Of a stretch of DNA of 64,000 nt, positions 28,397 through 38,466 are shown piece by piece; positions within the stretch are counted from its first letter, which is position 1; the number at the start of each line of letters is the position of its first letter. The notes under the pieces are model-generated. The model was not told the origin of the DNA and made no database searches. It saw nothing but the letters and a program-made list of their open reading frames with translations. Source of the stretch: Leptospiraceae bacterium (lineage in GTDB: Bacteria > Spirochaetota > Leptospiria > Leptospirales > Leptospiraceae). The stretch is taken from the NCBI GenBank assembly GCA_024233865.1, contig JACKPA010000002.1:372001-436000 (forward strand). Reading direction: 5' to 3'. The position numbers and the translations under genes are program-made.

Positions 28397-29800
28397 ATGA
28401 AAAGACTTAAATTGGAAAAATGGATTGGTTTTATAGTTTCTGGATTATTGTTCTTTTTTATTAGCTTTCCAATTCTCTCTATAGATGAAGTGTATAAAAA
28501 AAAGTATGCTCTTGTTATAGGGATTAAGGATTACCCTTTTGCTCCTTTAAGAAATCCTTTACATGATTCTAAAGACATGACGGATACCTTAAGAAAACTT
28601 GGCTTTAAGGTTAAAATGATGAAAAATGTTACCAAAAAGCAATTTGAGGTAGCAATTAGGGATTTTGGGCGGAAACTAGTAAAAACAAAAGGTGTTGGGC
28701 TTTTTTATTATTCCGGTCATGGTGTTCAATACAACGGTAAAAATTTTTTGATACCGGTAGATGCAAAAATTGAAAAGGAATATGACATCGAATATGAGGG
28801 AGTCAACCTCGCTCGTCTTCTTTCTGAAATGGAGCACGCAGACAATCGTTTGAATATTATCATTTTGGACGCATGTAGGTCGAATCCTTATTCAAGATTT
28901 TTTCGAGACGGTGAAGCAAGAGGTTTGGCACCAATTAGCGGAAATCCTTCGGGTACCATTATTGCTTATTCCACATCACCAAATAATGTTGCCAATGACG
29001 GATATGGAAAAAATGGTCTTTACACCCAAGAATTATTAAAATACATGAGGGTACCTGGGAAAAAGATTGAAGATGTGTTTAAAGATGTTCGTATAAGTGT
29101 AAAAAAATTAAGTAATGGCCGTCAAACTCCCTGGGAAACAACGTCTTTGGAAGGTGACTTTTATTTTGTTCCTATTGATGACGTTCAATTTCTTGCTGCC
29201 GGCGGAAATTTAATTTATCCCACTAGTATAAACGGGAAATGGGGTTACAAAGACAAATATAACAATATGATAATCCCGCCCCAGTTTGCGGCTGCAGAAC
29301 CATTTGTGGACGGCTTGGCAAGAGTAAAGGTTAATGATATTAATTATGGTTATATTGACAGATCTGGAAGAATGATCGTTAAACCTTATTTGCAACTCTT
29401 TTTTGAGGGTTTAGCATTTGTTAAAATCAATAGAAAATACGGTTATATCAATAAAGAGGGGAAAATTATGATTCAGCCTAAGTTTGATATGGCTGGTATT
29501 TTTTCGGAAGGAATGGCAAGTGTTAAAATAAATGATAAATACGGATATATTGATAGAAACGGAAATGTAGTCATTCAACCTAAATATGACTGGGCAGATA
29601 TTTTTTCAGAAGGACTTGCCGGAGTAAAAATTAACGATAAAATCGGTTACATTGATGTAAGGGGACATTTTGTGATACCTCCTAAATTTGAATACGCATC
29701 TAGTTTCTCTAAAGGAGAAGCTTTAGTGAAAATGAATAATAGTTGGGGAAGTATTAACAAAAATGGAAATGTAACCTATTGGAAAAGTATGGATTATTAA
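28397..29800 (+). CDS. Caspase-family peptidase with WG repeats
   Basis: 467 residues from MKRLKLEKW; a Met 12 codons earlier is possible but would spoil the signal peptide. After a signal segment (ISFPILS), a C14-type peptidase domain has the catalytic pair His108 in YYSGHG and Cys160 in LDACRS. The C-terminal part has five or six WG-type repeats (such as GYIDRNGNVVIQPKY...FSEGLAGVKINDK). WG repeats are believed to mediate protein binding. The product is probably exported or anchored in the inner membrane. Similar fusions occur in many bacteria with unknown targets. Both catalytic residues are intact. Confidence 0.85.
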   Translation: MKRLKLEKWIGFIVSGLLFFFISFPILSIDEVYKKKYALVIGIKDYPFAPLRNPLHDSKDMTDTLRKLGFKVKMMKNVTKKQFEVAIRDFGRKLVKTKGVGLFYYSGHGVQYNGKNFLIPVDAKIEKEYDIEYEGVNLARLLSEMEHADNRLNIIILDACRSNPYSRFFRDGEARGLAPISGNPSGTIIAYSTSPNNVANDGYGKNGLYTQELLKYMRVPGKKIEDVFKDVRISVKKLSNGRQTPWETTSLEGDFYFVPIDDVQFLAAGGNLIYPTSINGKWGYKDKYNNMIIPPQFAAAEPFVDGLARVKVNDINYGYIDRSGRMIVKPYLQLFFEGLAFVKINRKYGYINKEGKIMIQPKFDMAGIFSEGMASVKINDKYGYIDRNGNVVIQPKYDWADIFSEGLAGVKINDKIGYIDVRGHFVIPPKFEYASSFSKGEALVKMNNSWGSINKNGNVTYWKSMDY

Positions 29801-29807
29801 ATTGAAT

Positions 29808-29845
29808 TTTGTGGAGACGATAGAAATTAAGTGTGTCTCCACAAA
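29808..29845. terminator. Hairpin between convergent genes
   Basis: Perfect 11-bp arms TTTGTGGAGAC and GTCTCCACAAA with a 16-base loop, 8 bp after the caspase-like gene and 17 bp before the end of the convergent dehydrogenase gene. Its symmetry and position suit a terminator used from both sides. Confidence 0.65.
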
Positions 29846-29861
29846 GATATGGAAGTCTCAT

Positions 29862-30863
29862 CTAAAGAACAAGAACTTGCTTTCCCATCATCGTTCCACT
29901 CTCTTGTTTGATGTGCATATCCTGGATATTTTCAGGTGTGAGTCCGTTATATGTCTTTTGTCGGGTTGTTACAAGGAAACCTTCATCCAATAGCCTAGCC
30001 ACAGTTGAAAGTAGATTCCTTTGTTCGGACATATCTTCAGTCTGAAACATCGAACGGGTATACATAAATTCCCAGGAGAGAGTGACACTCTTGAATTTAA
30101 ACACTGTGATGTCTATGGGTTTAGAGGGATCATCAATAAATACAATTTTACCTTGAGGGCGGATACAATCAGCCATCTCCGTCCAGTGTTTTTCCATTTG
30201 TGTGGTACAAAAGATTGTATCAACGGAATTGATTCCAGCTGCTTTTAGTTCCTCAAAAAGACTTTTTTTGTGGTTTAGGACAAAATCGGCACCTAACTTT
30301 TTACACCAATCAATAGTTTCACCTCTAGATGCTGTTGCATATACTTTCAAACCAGCCCAATGAGCTAATTGAATAGCAACAGAGCCAACCCCACCGGCTC
30401 CACCGATTATCAGAATACTTTTTCCAGAATTAGCATTTACTTTTGGTGCAAAACCAAGTCGATCAAACAACCCCTCCCAGGCAGTAATTGAAGTCAAAGG
30501 CATTGCCACAGCATCTTCCGGTGATAGATTTTTGGGTGCTATAGCTGCAATCCGTCTGTCAACTAAATGGTATTCACTATTACATCCTGGGCGGGTTATA
30601 TCACCGGCATAAAACACTTTATCTCCTGTCCGGAATTCAGTCACTTTTTCACCGATTTTTTCAACAATCCCATAAGCATCCCAGCCCAATACCTTGTCTG
30701 TTTCTGACCGTTTGCGAACTTTTGTATCTACGGGGTTCATCCCAATAGCAATTACTCGAACAAGGATATCATGTGCTCCAGGCTCAGGTATTGGCTGCTC
30801 TTTTAGCATAAACGATCCAGAGTCTTGTACTTTGCTGGCACCTTTTATTAGTATAGATTTCAT
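29862..30863 (-). CDS. Zinc-type alcohol dehydrogenase-like (quinone oxidoreductase) protein
   Basis: 333 residues from the ATG at 30863, which has a strong ribosome site (GAGGAG) 7 bp upstream. Medium-chain dehydrogenase fold: GMNPVDTKVR, GWDAYGIVEKIG, and the NADPH-binding IIGGAGGVGSVAIQLA. No structural or catalytic zinc ligands are evident, as in the zinc-free quinone oxidoreductase branch. The substrate is unknown. It starts 11 bp after ptsI ends, so it is probably co-transcribed with it. Confidence 0.85.
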   Translation of the reverse strand: MKSILIKGASKVQDSGSFMLKEQPIPEPGAHDILVRVIAIGMNPVDTKVRKRSETDKVLGWDAYGIVEKIGEKVTEFRTGDKVFYAGDITRPGCNSEYHLVDRRIAAIAPKNLSPEDAVAMPLTSITAWEGLFDRLGFAPKVNANSGKSILIIGGAGGVGSVAIQLAHWAGLKVYATASRGETIDWCKKLGADFVLNHKKSLFEELKAAGINSVDTIFCTTQMEKHWTEMADCIRPQGKIVFIDDPSKPIDITVFKFKSVTLSWEFMYTRSMFQTEDMSEQRNLLSTVARLLDEGFLVTTRQKTYNGLTPENIQDMHIKQESGTMMGKQVLVL

Positions 30864-30874
30864 ATTATTACTCC

Positions 30875-32599
30875 TCAAACCAAGTGTTTATTAAATAGGT
30901 AAGACATTATTTGTTGGTATTTCTCAGCTTCGGATAGTTTGAAAACGTGCTTTACCAATTTTTGAGCTTGGTTTATATCTATCGCTCGAATTATGGTTTT
31001 AATTTTTCGAACCAGAGGTTTCGCTACGGAAAGTTCTCTAAAGCCTAAACCGATTAAAAGAATTGTAAAATTGATATCCGATGCTAGTTCTCCACAAATA
31101 CTAACGGGAATTCTATGCTCTTCCGATTGCTTTACAATTGTAGATAAAGATCTTAAAAAAGATAGGTGCAAAGGATTGTACAAATCCGGAATGTACGGGT
31201 TATTTCTGTCAACAACCATTGTATATTGCAATAAATCATTTGTGCCAATTGAAAAAAAATCCGATTCCTTTGCAAGTTGATCTAAACATATGACAGAAGA
31301 AGGAGTTTCGATCATGGAACCAAATCGAAGATTTAAATCATAATATTCTCCTTTTGATTTTAGCTCCATTTTACATTCTTCTATAATTTTTTTAGTTTCC
31401 ATAATTTCATGTTTTTGAGTTACCATAGGAATCATAATGTAAAGATTTCCAAAATAAGATGCCCTCAAAAGTGCCTTTATTTGAACTTTAAACCAATCAA
31501 CGTTTTGTAAACAATACCGAATACCCCTATTTCCCAAAAATGGATTATCTTCATGAAGATTTGGATTTAGCTTATCAGCTCCCAAATCAAAAGTTCTAAT
31601 AATTACCGGTAAGTTATTCATTTCGGAAAGTATTTGTTTGTAGATTTCAAACTGTTCCTCTTCCGAAGGATTTGTATTGTTAAGATTGGTTATAATGCTT
31701 TCACTTCTAAAAAGTCCGATTCCATCTACACCCAACCTCAAAAGTGATTGGCAATCATTTTGCGATTCTATATTGGCAAACAGTTTAATTCGAAAACCAT
31801 CTTTTGTAATGGCACTTCTTGTATCATACAAAAAATCTTTTATAGGTTTGGCTGCTCCATAGTATTTGATTTGATGAAGTTTGGGCTTTTTTATGATTAT
31901 TCCATCATCAGCGTCCAAGAGGATATACTCATCTTCTTTAATATTATCACATATATTTTTCAGACCAACCACAGTAGGAATTTCATAGTATTTTGCTAAA
32001 ATTGCCATGTGTCCAGTCCTTCCCCCCATTTCTGTTGCTATTCCACCAATGTTGGACTTGTCCATATTTATTATTTGGGATGGAGTTAATTGATGAGCTA
32101 TTATAATAACTTGCTCATTCAGATTAGAAAAAATTTTACCATCGCCAGTTTCTCCAAGTAAATTGTTTTCAAGCCTCTTCCCTATATCTTGGATATCAAC
32201 AGCCCTTTCTCTAAGGTATTCATCTTCCAAAGTGCTCAATTGGTTTGTAATAAAGTTAATAACGTTCATGAGCGCCAAAGGTGCGTTTTCTCTAAACTTT
32301 TTAATCCTCTTTATAACCTGATTATTAAATTCTTCATCTACAAGCATGGTAAGTTGAGCTTCTAAGATTGCAATTAGATCGTGATTTAATTCATGTACCT
32401 TCTTGTTAATAATAGATTCCAAATCTTCTTTGGTAGATTTAACGCTATTTATGAATTTATTTATTTCCGGTTCAACTTCTTCCAACCCAATATAATTTTG
32501 TATGATTATATGGTTTTTTGCTATTATTTTTACGGTTTTCCCATAAAATTTCCCAGAAGATGCTGGAATACCTTTAAATTGTTTTACTTTTATGCTCAT
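30875..32599 (-). CDS. ptsI: Phosphoenolpyruvate-protein phosphotransferase (enzyme I)
   Basis: 574 residues. Transfers phosphate from PEP to HPr. The phospho-histidine lies in GGRTGHMAILAK near residue 197 (usual form GGRTSH). The PEP-binding blocks FRSE, TFDLGADK, IGTNDLLQY and CGELASD are present; the last is normally CGEMAGD. No HPr or sugar-specific EII gene is adjacent, so a regulatory PTS, as in other spirochaetes, is plausible. Confidence 0.92.
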   Translation of the reverse strand: MSIKVKQFKGIPASSGKFYGKTVKIIAKNHIIIQNYIGLEEVEPEINKFINSVKSTKEDLESIINKKVHELNHDLIAILEAQLTMLVDEEFNNQVIKRIKKFRENAPLALMNVINFITNQLSTLEDEYLRERAVDIQDIGKRLENNLLGETGDGKIFSNLNEQVIIIAHQLTPSQIINMDKSNIGGIATEMGGRTGHMAILAKYYEIPTVVGLKNICDNIKEDEYILLDADDGIIIKKPKLHQIKYYGAAKPIKDFLYDTRSAITKDGFRIKLFANIESQNDCQSLLRLGVDGIGLFRSESIITNLNNTNPSEEEQFEIYKQILSEMNNLPVIIRTFDLGADKLNPNLHEDNPFLGNRGIRYCLQNVDWFKVQIKALLRASYFGNLYIMIPMVTQKHEIMETKKIIEECKMELKSKGEYYDLNLRFGSMIETPSSVICLDQLAKESDFFSIGTNDLLQYTMVVDRNNPYIPDLYNPLHLSFLRSLSTIVKQSEEHRIPVSICGELASDINFTILLIGLGFRELSVAKPLVRKIKTIIRAIDINQAQKLVKHVFKLSEAEKYQQIMSYLFNKHLV

Positions 32600-32766
32600 A
32601 ACATTACTGTAACATTTTAAATAAATACCTACCCACGGTTTTTGAGAAAATACGATTATAAAAAAATGTTAGATCAATACTATTTCAAGAAATCGGAATT
32701 TTGAGAAAAACTATAAATAAAAAAATTACGAATAATTTTAATCTACTGATTTTTAGTAAATAAAAA

Positions 32767-32845
32767 TGAGGTTGTGTAATCAATAAATTTTTATTAAAAG
32801 GGATATTAAAAAAAAATGGTTATAGATGGTTTTTACACAACCTCA
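32767..32845. repeat. 13-bp perfect inverted repeat, 53-bp spacer
   Basis: TGAGGTTGTGTAA (32767-32779) is matched by its exact complement TTACACAACCTCA (32833-32845) in the gap between lpxC and ptsI. The spacer is AT-rich and non-coding. It could be a terminator-like structure after lpxC or a very small mobile remnant. Confidence 0.7.
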
Positions 32846-32882
32846 CACAGTCTAATTATAATGGTTTTAACTTAAAAAAAAA

Positions 32883-33797
32883 CTAATTAATGTTTCTGGA
32901 TAGTTCCCTTTTTTGAAAAAACGGAAACCTTCTGCTTTTAAATTTACTAATTTCATTTCCGGTAACAGTACTCATAATTAATTTTCCCAGGGATATATCC
33001 ATTGTGTGACCGGCTTTAGAAGCTATAATGTGCCCTTTGACAGGTCTACCCATAATAGCCAAATCTCCGATTAAATCCAACACCTTGTGTCTTACACATT
33101 CATCTTCAAATCTTAGGTCTTGATTGACATAACCGGTGTCCGTTAGCACAACGGCATTATCCGGAGAACCGCCCAAAGCAAGCCCTCTAGCTTGAAGAGC
33201 CTCAACGTCTTTTAAAAATCCAAAAGTCCGAGCGGAAATTACTTCTTTTAGAATATTCTCTTTCGAAAGAGAAAGAGTTATAGATTGCCCTCTTAAAAGC
33301 GGATGATCAAAATGAATACTATAAGTTGCCTTAAATTCGTTTGCAGGCAGTGCAACAAGGTATTTATCTCCATCTACCACCCAAAGCGGGTTTTGAATGG
33401 TTATTGGTTCGACAATTCCATTTAAATCGATAGTTCCTGTTTGTTCAATGGCTTGAACAAAAGGTAAAGCAGAGCCGTCCATAATAGGGATTTCAATGGA
33501 ATCAATTTCTACCAGTAAATCGGTAATTCCTGTTGTAGCAATGGCTGCCATAAGATGTTCAACAGTCTGTATTGTGTTAACACCATCCCCTAAAGTAACT
33601 GCATTACTTGTATCAACAACATTTTCTAAACTGGATTGGATGGAAAAATTTTTCTTTTTATTATTTGGTATGAAGACAATGCCCGTATTTTCACCGGCTG
33701 GGATTAATCTTAGATGAACTTGTTTCCCCGAATGTAACCCTATTCCTTTAACTACTATATCATTTTTAATAGTTTTTCTTGTCATCTCTTTATTCAT
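32883..33797 (-). CDS. lpxC: UDP-3-O-acyl-N-acetylglucosamine deacetylase
   Basis: 304 residues, with AAGGGAG 7 bp before the ATG. Catalyses the committed step of lipid A synthesis in the cytoplasm, so the organism makes lipopolysaccharide. Zinc ligands are conserved: His79 in TVEHLMAA, and His and Asp in RHKVLDLIGD near residues 236-240. GLHSGKQVHL and GSPDNAVVL are also typical. Complete length. Confidence 0.96.
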   Translation of the reverse strand: MNKEMTRKTIKNDIVVKGIGLHSGKQVHLRLIPAGENTGIVFIPNNKKKNFSIQSSLENVVDTSNAVTLGDGVNTIQTVEHLMAAIATTGITDLLVEIDSIEIPIMDGSALPFVQAIEQTGTIDLNGIVEPITIQNPLWVVDGDKYLVALPANEFKATYSIHFDHPLLRGQSITLSLSKENILKEVISARTFGFLKDVEALQARGLALGGSPDNAVVLTDTGYVNQDLRFEDECVRHKVLDLIGDLAIMGRPVKGHIIASKAGHTMDISLGKLIMSTVTGNEISKFKSRRFPFFQKRELSRNIN

Positions 33798-33840
33798 AAG
33801 TAAACTCCCTTATAAGAAGTGTTATGCAAGTAGTGTGCCT

Positions 33841-33902
33841 AAATTTTTCATGGTTTTTGGGCTTTGGAGCGGGTTTAAGAGCAAATTTTTCATGGTTTTT
33901 GG
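33841..33902. repeat. 20-bp direct repeat upstream of lpxC
   Basis: Two identical 20-bp copies at 33841-33860 and 33883-33902, separated by 22 bp, about 45 bp upstream of the lpxC start. The position fits an upstream regulatory region. Confidence 0.7.
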
Positions 33903-34067
33903 TTAAAAATCGAATTTAAAAAGTATAGCTGTCTCATTTTTACAACAGTGTAGCAAAAATACAACAATGAAATAATTTATTAATTAATAGTTTTTTATAA
34001 AAATAGATTTTAATGATTTATCAAATGATGGCTAATGGAAAATTGTATTTTTGAAAGGAAATTAACA

Positions 34068-34229
34068 ATGGATACCAAGATCAAAATCTTTTTTAAGTAT
34101 AGAACATATCAAGAAGATTTGGAAAAAGAAGTAAATGATTTTTTAAAAACTGTTGATCCTATTACAATTGCTCAAAGTGAAGGAGAGCAGGTTTTAACTA
34201 TAACAGTATTGTACAAAGACAAAAAATAG
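34068..34229 (+). CDS. Small conserved-looking protein, Cse60-like
   Basis: 53 residues from the ATG at 34068 with GAAAGGAAA upstream; a longer version from 34035 adds 11 unlikely residues. The layout MDTKIKIFFKYRTYQEDLEK then EVNDFLKT...ITVLYKDK resembles the Cse60 family of small proteins (an N-terminal strand, LExxxNxFL helix and a final ILYK-like strand). Function unknown. A hairpin terminator follows. Confidence 0.55.
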   Translation: MDTKIKIFFKYRTYQEDLEKEVNDFLKTVDPITIAQSEGEQVLTITVLYKDKK

Positions 34230-34261
34230 ATTTTTTTGTCTTTGTATGGATTTTTAACAGT

Positions 34262-34304
34262 CAAAAAAAAGGGTTCAGGCAAGGATGTCTGAACTACTTT
34301 TTTT
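34262..34304. terminator. Intrinsic terminator before dnaE
   Basis: GTTCAG (34273-34278) pairs with CTGAAC (34289-34294); an A-run lies before and a T-run after, so it could work from both sides. Confidence 0.75.
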
Positions 34305-34376
34305 AATTTATTTTCTTTGATATTTTTTCTTAATCTAACTTGACCTTTTTAAAAATATGTAGGATTATGTCCCATT

Positions 34377-37300
34377 ATGAATGATTTCACTCATTTACAT
34401 CTTCATACAACCTACTCCATGCTAGATGGGGCTATACGGATCCCTGAATTAATGAAGTATATTAAAGAAAAAGGGATGACTTCCGTAGCCATGACTGACC
34501 ATGGTAACATGTTTGGAGCGGTTGAATTCTATAAACAAGCCAAGGCAAACGGGATAAAACCTATTATAGGCTGTGAATTCTACGTTTCTTCCAATAGATC
34601 GGAGGAAAAAGAGTTAGAGGCTATTGCAGATGGCAGCGCCTATCATCTGATAATTTTAGCTAAAAATGAAACGGGTTATAAAAACCTCATAAAACTGGCA
34701 AGTCGTTCCTATACAGAAGGTTTTTATAAAAAAGCTCGAATAGATTATGATCTGCTTTCTAACCATAGTGAGGGTTTGGTTTGTTTAACTGCTTGCTTGG
34801 CAGGTGAAGTTCCCAGGAAGATTTTGGAAGGAAATTCCGCGGCTGCAATTAAGCTTGCGGGTAAATTAAATGAAATATTTAGAAAAGAAGACTTTTATCT
34901 CGAAATACAAAACCATAGAATCAAAGAGCAGGAATTAGTTGCCAAATCTTTATATTCCATTGCTAAAAAAACCGGTATTCCCCTTATTTTAACAAATGAT
35001 TCTCATTTTTTAAAAAAAGAAGACCAAGCAGCTCAGGATATTCTTCTTCGTATTGGAACTCAAAAAAAGATAGATGATGTAATGACATTTGGGTTTAATG
35101 AGGAATTCTATGTAAAATCACCGGAAGAAATGTGGAAATTATTTCCGGAAATTCCGCAAGCCTTCCATAATACTTTGGAAGTTAGGGACAAATGTGATTT
35201 TAATTTCACTTTTGGAAACCACCTTTTACCCGAATTTGTTGTTCCTGAAGGATATGATTCCGACTCTTGGCTGGCAAAATTGGTGGAGGACGGGATTAAA
35301 CAAAAATATCCGGAAATTACAAAAGAGGTTAGGGATCGGGTTAATTTTGAATTGGATACAATTCATAAAATGAATTTCTCTGGGTATTTTTTGATAGTCC
35401 AGGATTATATAAACTTCGCAAGAAATAATGGCATACCGGTTGGTCCGGGTCGTGGTTCGGCAGCCGGCTCTATTGTAGCGTATGCAGTTGGAATTACCAA
35501 CATTGAACCTTTGCGGTATAATCTCCTTTTTGAAAGATTTTTAAATCCGGATAGAAAAGACATGCCAGATGTGGATACGGATTTTTGTGTAAAACGAAGA
35601 GAAGAAGTAATCAATTACATCAAAATGAAGTATGGAGAAGATAAGGTCGGTCAGATTATTACCTTTAATAGTTTGGCTGCCAAAGCGGCATTAAAAGATG
35701 TTGCTCGTGTTTTGAATATCAGTTTTACCGAATCCAATGAAATTACAAAAGCATTTCCTGCTAAATTAGGTTTAGAGATTCGCGAAGCTTTGGAATTATC
35801 ATCGGAGCTAAAAATCTTAAGTGAAAAAAATGAAACCAACCAAAAGCTATTCCGAATTGCCGAGAAATTAGAAGGCAACTACAGACAACCGGGTCGACAC
35901 GCTGCCGGCGTTGTAATATCTCCTTATCCGTTGGAATCAGTTGTTCCGCTTTCGACGGTAGCAGAAAAGGGCAAACAAGGCAGATCGATAGTCACTCAGT
36001 ACGACAAAGACATGTTAGAAAGTGTCGGGCTTATCAAAATGGATATACTGGGCTTGAAAAATTTAACCATTATAGACCATGCTCTAAAACTGATTGAAGA
36101 AAGGCATAATCTTAAGCTCGATTTAGATAGACTTCCGTTAGATGATGCTAAAACCTTTACTCTTTTAAAAAAGGCTGATACCTTAGGAGTGTTCCAGCTT
36201 GAATCCAGTGGCATCACTGACTTAGTTGCCAGGTCCCAGGTTGGTTCATTTGAAGAAATTGTAGCATTGATTGCCTTGTATAGACCGGGTCCAATGGATT
36301 CCGGGATGTTGGATGATTATTTGAGCCGAAAAGCGGGAAAAAAAAAGGTTACCTATCCGGATCAAAGTTGTGAATCCATTCTAAAAGAAACGTATGGTGT
36401 TCCTGTTTACCAAGAACAGGTGATGAGTATCTCTAGGGTAATTGGCGGCTTTACAATGGGTGAATCTGACTTGTTGCGAAAAGCTATGGCAAAGAAAAAA
36501 AAGGAGCTAATGGTTGAGCTAAAGGTTAAATTCATTCAGGGAGCGATGGGAAAAGGATTTTCGGAAAAGTTTGCATCCGAGCTTTTTGATCAATTGGAAA
36601 AATTCGGTGGATACGGATTTAATAAATCTCATTCCGTGGCTTATGCTATGGTTACCTATCAAACAGCATATCTAAAGGCAAACTATCCAACCGAATTTAT
36701 GACGGCACTCCTTGCGTCAGAAGACAATGATACGTCTAGAAACGTAAAGTTTGTAAATAACGCTCGTGAAATGGGGATTAAAATTTTAAATCCGGACGTT
36801 ATTGAGTCAGCTGCATCTTTTAACATCCCAAGTGACAATACAATTCGATTCGGTTTGTCTGCTCTGAGAGGTGTCGGAATTTTAGCAGCCAACAAAATTA
36901 TAGATGCAAGAGAAAAGGCAGAAGGTTTTAAAACTTTAGAAGATTTTTTGATGCATATAAATACCCAAAGCACCAACAAAAAGGTAATGGAAGCTCTTAT
37001 TCAAGCCGGTGCTTTTGATTCTCTGGGTTATAGTAGAAAGATTTTGTTTGAGTCAGTTGATTATTTGCTTTCTTTTGCTGACAGGGAAAAACAACAACGT
37101 GTAAACGGGCAGCAATCTTTATTTGGCGGAGGTAAAGCAAAGGTTGACGTTCTTAATATCACCAAAAACGGAGAAGAGTGGGATGATGATGAACGATTAA
37201 AAAGGGAAAAGGCAGTAGCAGGATTATTTTTATCCGGTCATCCTTTGGATAAATTCAAAACCATGTTAAACACTCTTTCCAAACTCACGGTAGAAAAATT

Positions 37301-37877
37301 AGATACTATGTCTTCCGGTGCGGTAATTGAAGTTTGTGGACTTATTACAAATCCGGAAATTAAATACACAAAAAAGAATGATGAATTTGTAAATTTTAAA
37401 CTAGAAGATTATACGGGAGAAATTGACTGTACGGCATTTCCCAAAACCTATCAAAAATTTAAAGATATTATCAAAGAAGACCAAGCTGTATTTGTAAAAG
37501 GTATACTCGATAAAGTAGAAATTGGAGAAGCGGAGCTTAGAGGACAAATTCTAATTAATTCATTGGAAATTCTAAATGAAGATAACCTAGAACGAAAAAT
37601 GGAGCGAGCTTTGCACATAAAAATTAATACAACCTTATTTTCCGATAGTGATTTAATAAACAAGTTATATTCGATTTTAACGTCTTATAAAGGAAGTTCG
37701 GCAGTCTTTTTTCATTTAATATACGAAAGTTCAGTGAACAAAAAAGTAATAAGAGCGCATCCTCACTATTCCATAGAGCCAAGCAAAGAATTACTTGTCA
37801 AACTTACCGATATGTTAGGTGAAGATACGGTTTTTTGGAGCGTAGGAGAAGACGTAAAAGCGTTTAAAAGGAGCTAA
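34377..37877 (+). CDS. dnaE: DNA polymerase III alpha subunit
   Basis: 1166 residues, full length. Main replicative polymerase. The PHP domain opens the protein (THLHLHTTYSMLDG). The polymerase core has GPGRGSAAGS near residue 355 and the catalytic PDVDTDF near 396. Helix-hairpin-helix and OB-fold regions (VIEVCGLITNPEIKY) lie near the C-terminus. No intein or split is seen. It is followed by an HD hydrolase gene 2 bp downstream, then glnS. Confidence 0.96.
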   Translation: MNDFTHLHLHTTYSMLDGAIRIPELMKYIKEKGMTSVAMTDHGNMFGAVEFYKQAKANGIKPIIGCEFYVSSNRSEEKELEAIADGSAYHLIILAKNETGYKNLIKLASRSYTEGFYKKARIDYDLLSNHSEGLVCLTACLAGEVPRKILEGNSAAAIKLAGKLNEIFRKEDFYLEIQNHRIKEQELVAKSLYSIAKKTGIPLILTNDSHFLKKEDQAAQDILLRIGTQKKIDDVMTFGFNEEFYVKSPEEMWKLFPEIPQAFHNTLEVRDKCDFNFTFGNHLLPEFVVPEGYDSDSWLAKLVEDGIKQKYPEITKEVRDRVNFELDTIHKMNFSGYFLIVQDYINFARNNGIPVGPGRGSAAGSIVAYAVGITNIEPLRYNLLFERFLNPDRKDMPDVDTDFCVKRREEVINYIKMKYGEDKVGQIITFNSLAAKAALKDVARVLNISFTESNEITKAFPAKLGLEIREALELSSELKILSEKNETNQKLFRIAEKLEGNYRQPGRHAAGVVISPYPLESVVPLSTVAEKGKQGRSIVTQYDKDMLESVGLIKMDILGLKNLTIIDHALKLIEERHNLKLDLDRLPLDDAKTFTLLKKADTLGVFQLESSGITDLVARSQVGSFEEIVALIALYRPGPMDSGMLDDYLSRKAGKKKVTYPDQSCESILKETYGVPVYQEQVMSISRVIGGFTMGESDLLRKAMAKKKKELMVELKVKFIQGAMGKGFSEKFASELFDQLEKFGGYGFNKSHSVAYAMVTYQTAYLKANYPTEFMTALLASEDNDTSRNVKFVNNAREMGIKILNPDVIESAASFNIPSDNTIRFGLSALRGVGILAANKIIDAREKAEGFKTLEDFLMHINTQSTNKKVMEALIQAGAFDSLGYSRKILFESVDYLLSFADREKQQRVNGQQSLFGGGKAKVDVLNITKNGEEWDDDERLKREKAVAGLFLSGHPLDKFKTMLNTLSKLTVEKLDTMSSGAVIEVCGLITNPEIKYTKKNDEFVNFKLEDYTGEIDCTAFPKTYQKFKDIIKEDQAVFVKGILDKVEIGEAELRGQILINSLEILNEDNLERKMERALHIKINTTLFSDSDLINKLYSILTSYKGSSAVFFHLIYESSVNKKVIRAHPHYSIEPSKELLVKLTDMLGEDTVFWSVGEDVKAFKRS

Positions 37878-37879
37878 AG

Positions 37880-38452
37880 ATGATATTTCGAGCCATAGAG
37901 TTTGCTGCGAAAGTACATGCTGGGCAGTATCGAAAGGCAACGAGAGTCCCGTATATATCGCATTTGATGGATGTATGTAGAATACTTGCCGAATACAATT
38001 GTGATGAAACCATACAAACTGCCGGTGTTTTGCATGATACAATAGAAGATACATACACAACCTTAGAAGATATTAAGTTGTTATTTGGTACGGAAGTTGC
38101 GAGAATTGTAGAAGGTTGTTCCGAAAGTAGCAAAATTAAAAATGACGGGCTAAACGTTGCTCCTTGGAAAGAGAGAAAAGAGCATACAATTTATTACCTG
38201 GAAATGGAAGCAGACCTACCTATTCTTTTGGTTGCTACAGCAGACAAATTGGACAACCTTAGATCAATGCGACATGATTTGGATCGAATTGGCGAAGAAT
38301 TATGGAAAAGGTTTAATGCCGGTCGTGAAGAACAAAGCTGGTACTACAATAGCTTTGTCCGAGTTTTAAAAAAGAGAGCTGAGGAGTTTGGTGAGCCTTT
38401 ATCTCTTTTTGCACTTATTATAGAAAAAGAAGTAAAATTTATTTTTGATTAA
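37880..38452 (+). CDS. HD-domain hydrolase (SpoT/MESH1-like)
   Basis: 190 residues. Contains the HD pattern HLMDVCRIL...GVLHDTIEDT, with the typical opening AIEFAAKVHAGQYRK...VPYISH of (p)ppGpp hydrolase-type domains. No synthetase domain, so it resembles small alarmone hydrolases. Its ribosome site (AGGAG) lies inside the end of dnaE, suggesting coupled translation. Substrate not proven. Confidence 0.85.
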   Translation: MIFRAIEFAAKVHAGQYRKATRVPYISHLMDVCRILAEYNCDETIQTAGVLHDTIEDTYTTLEDIKLLFGTEVARIVEGCSESSKIKNDGLNVAPWKERKEHTIYYLEMEADLPILLVATADKLDNLRSMRHDLDRIGEELWKRFNAGREEQSWYYNSFVRVLKKRAEEFGEPLSLFALIIEKEVKFIFD

Positions 38453-38466
38453 ATTCAGGAGAAAAA

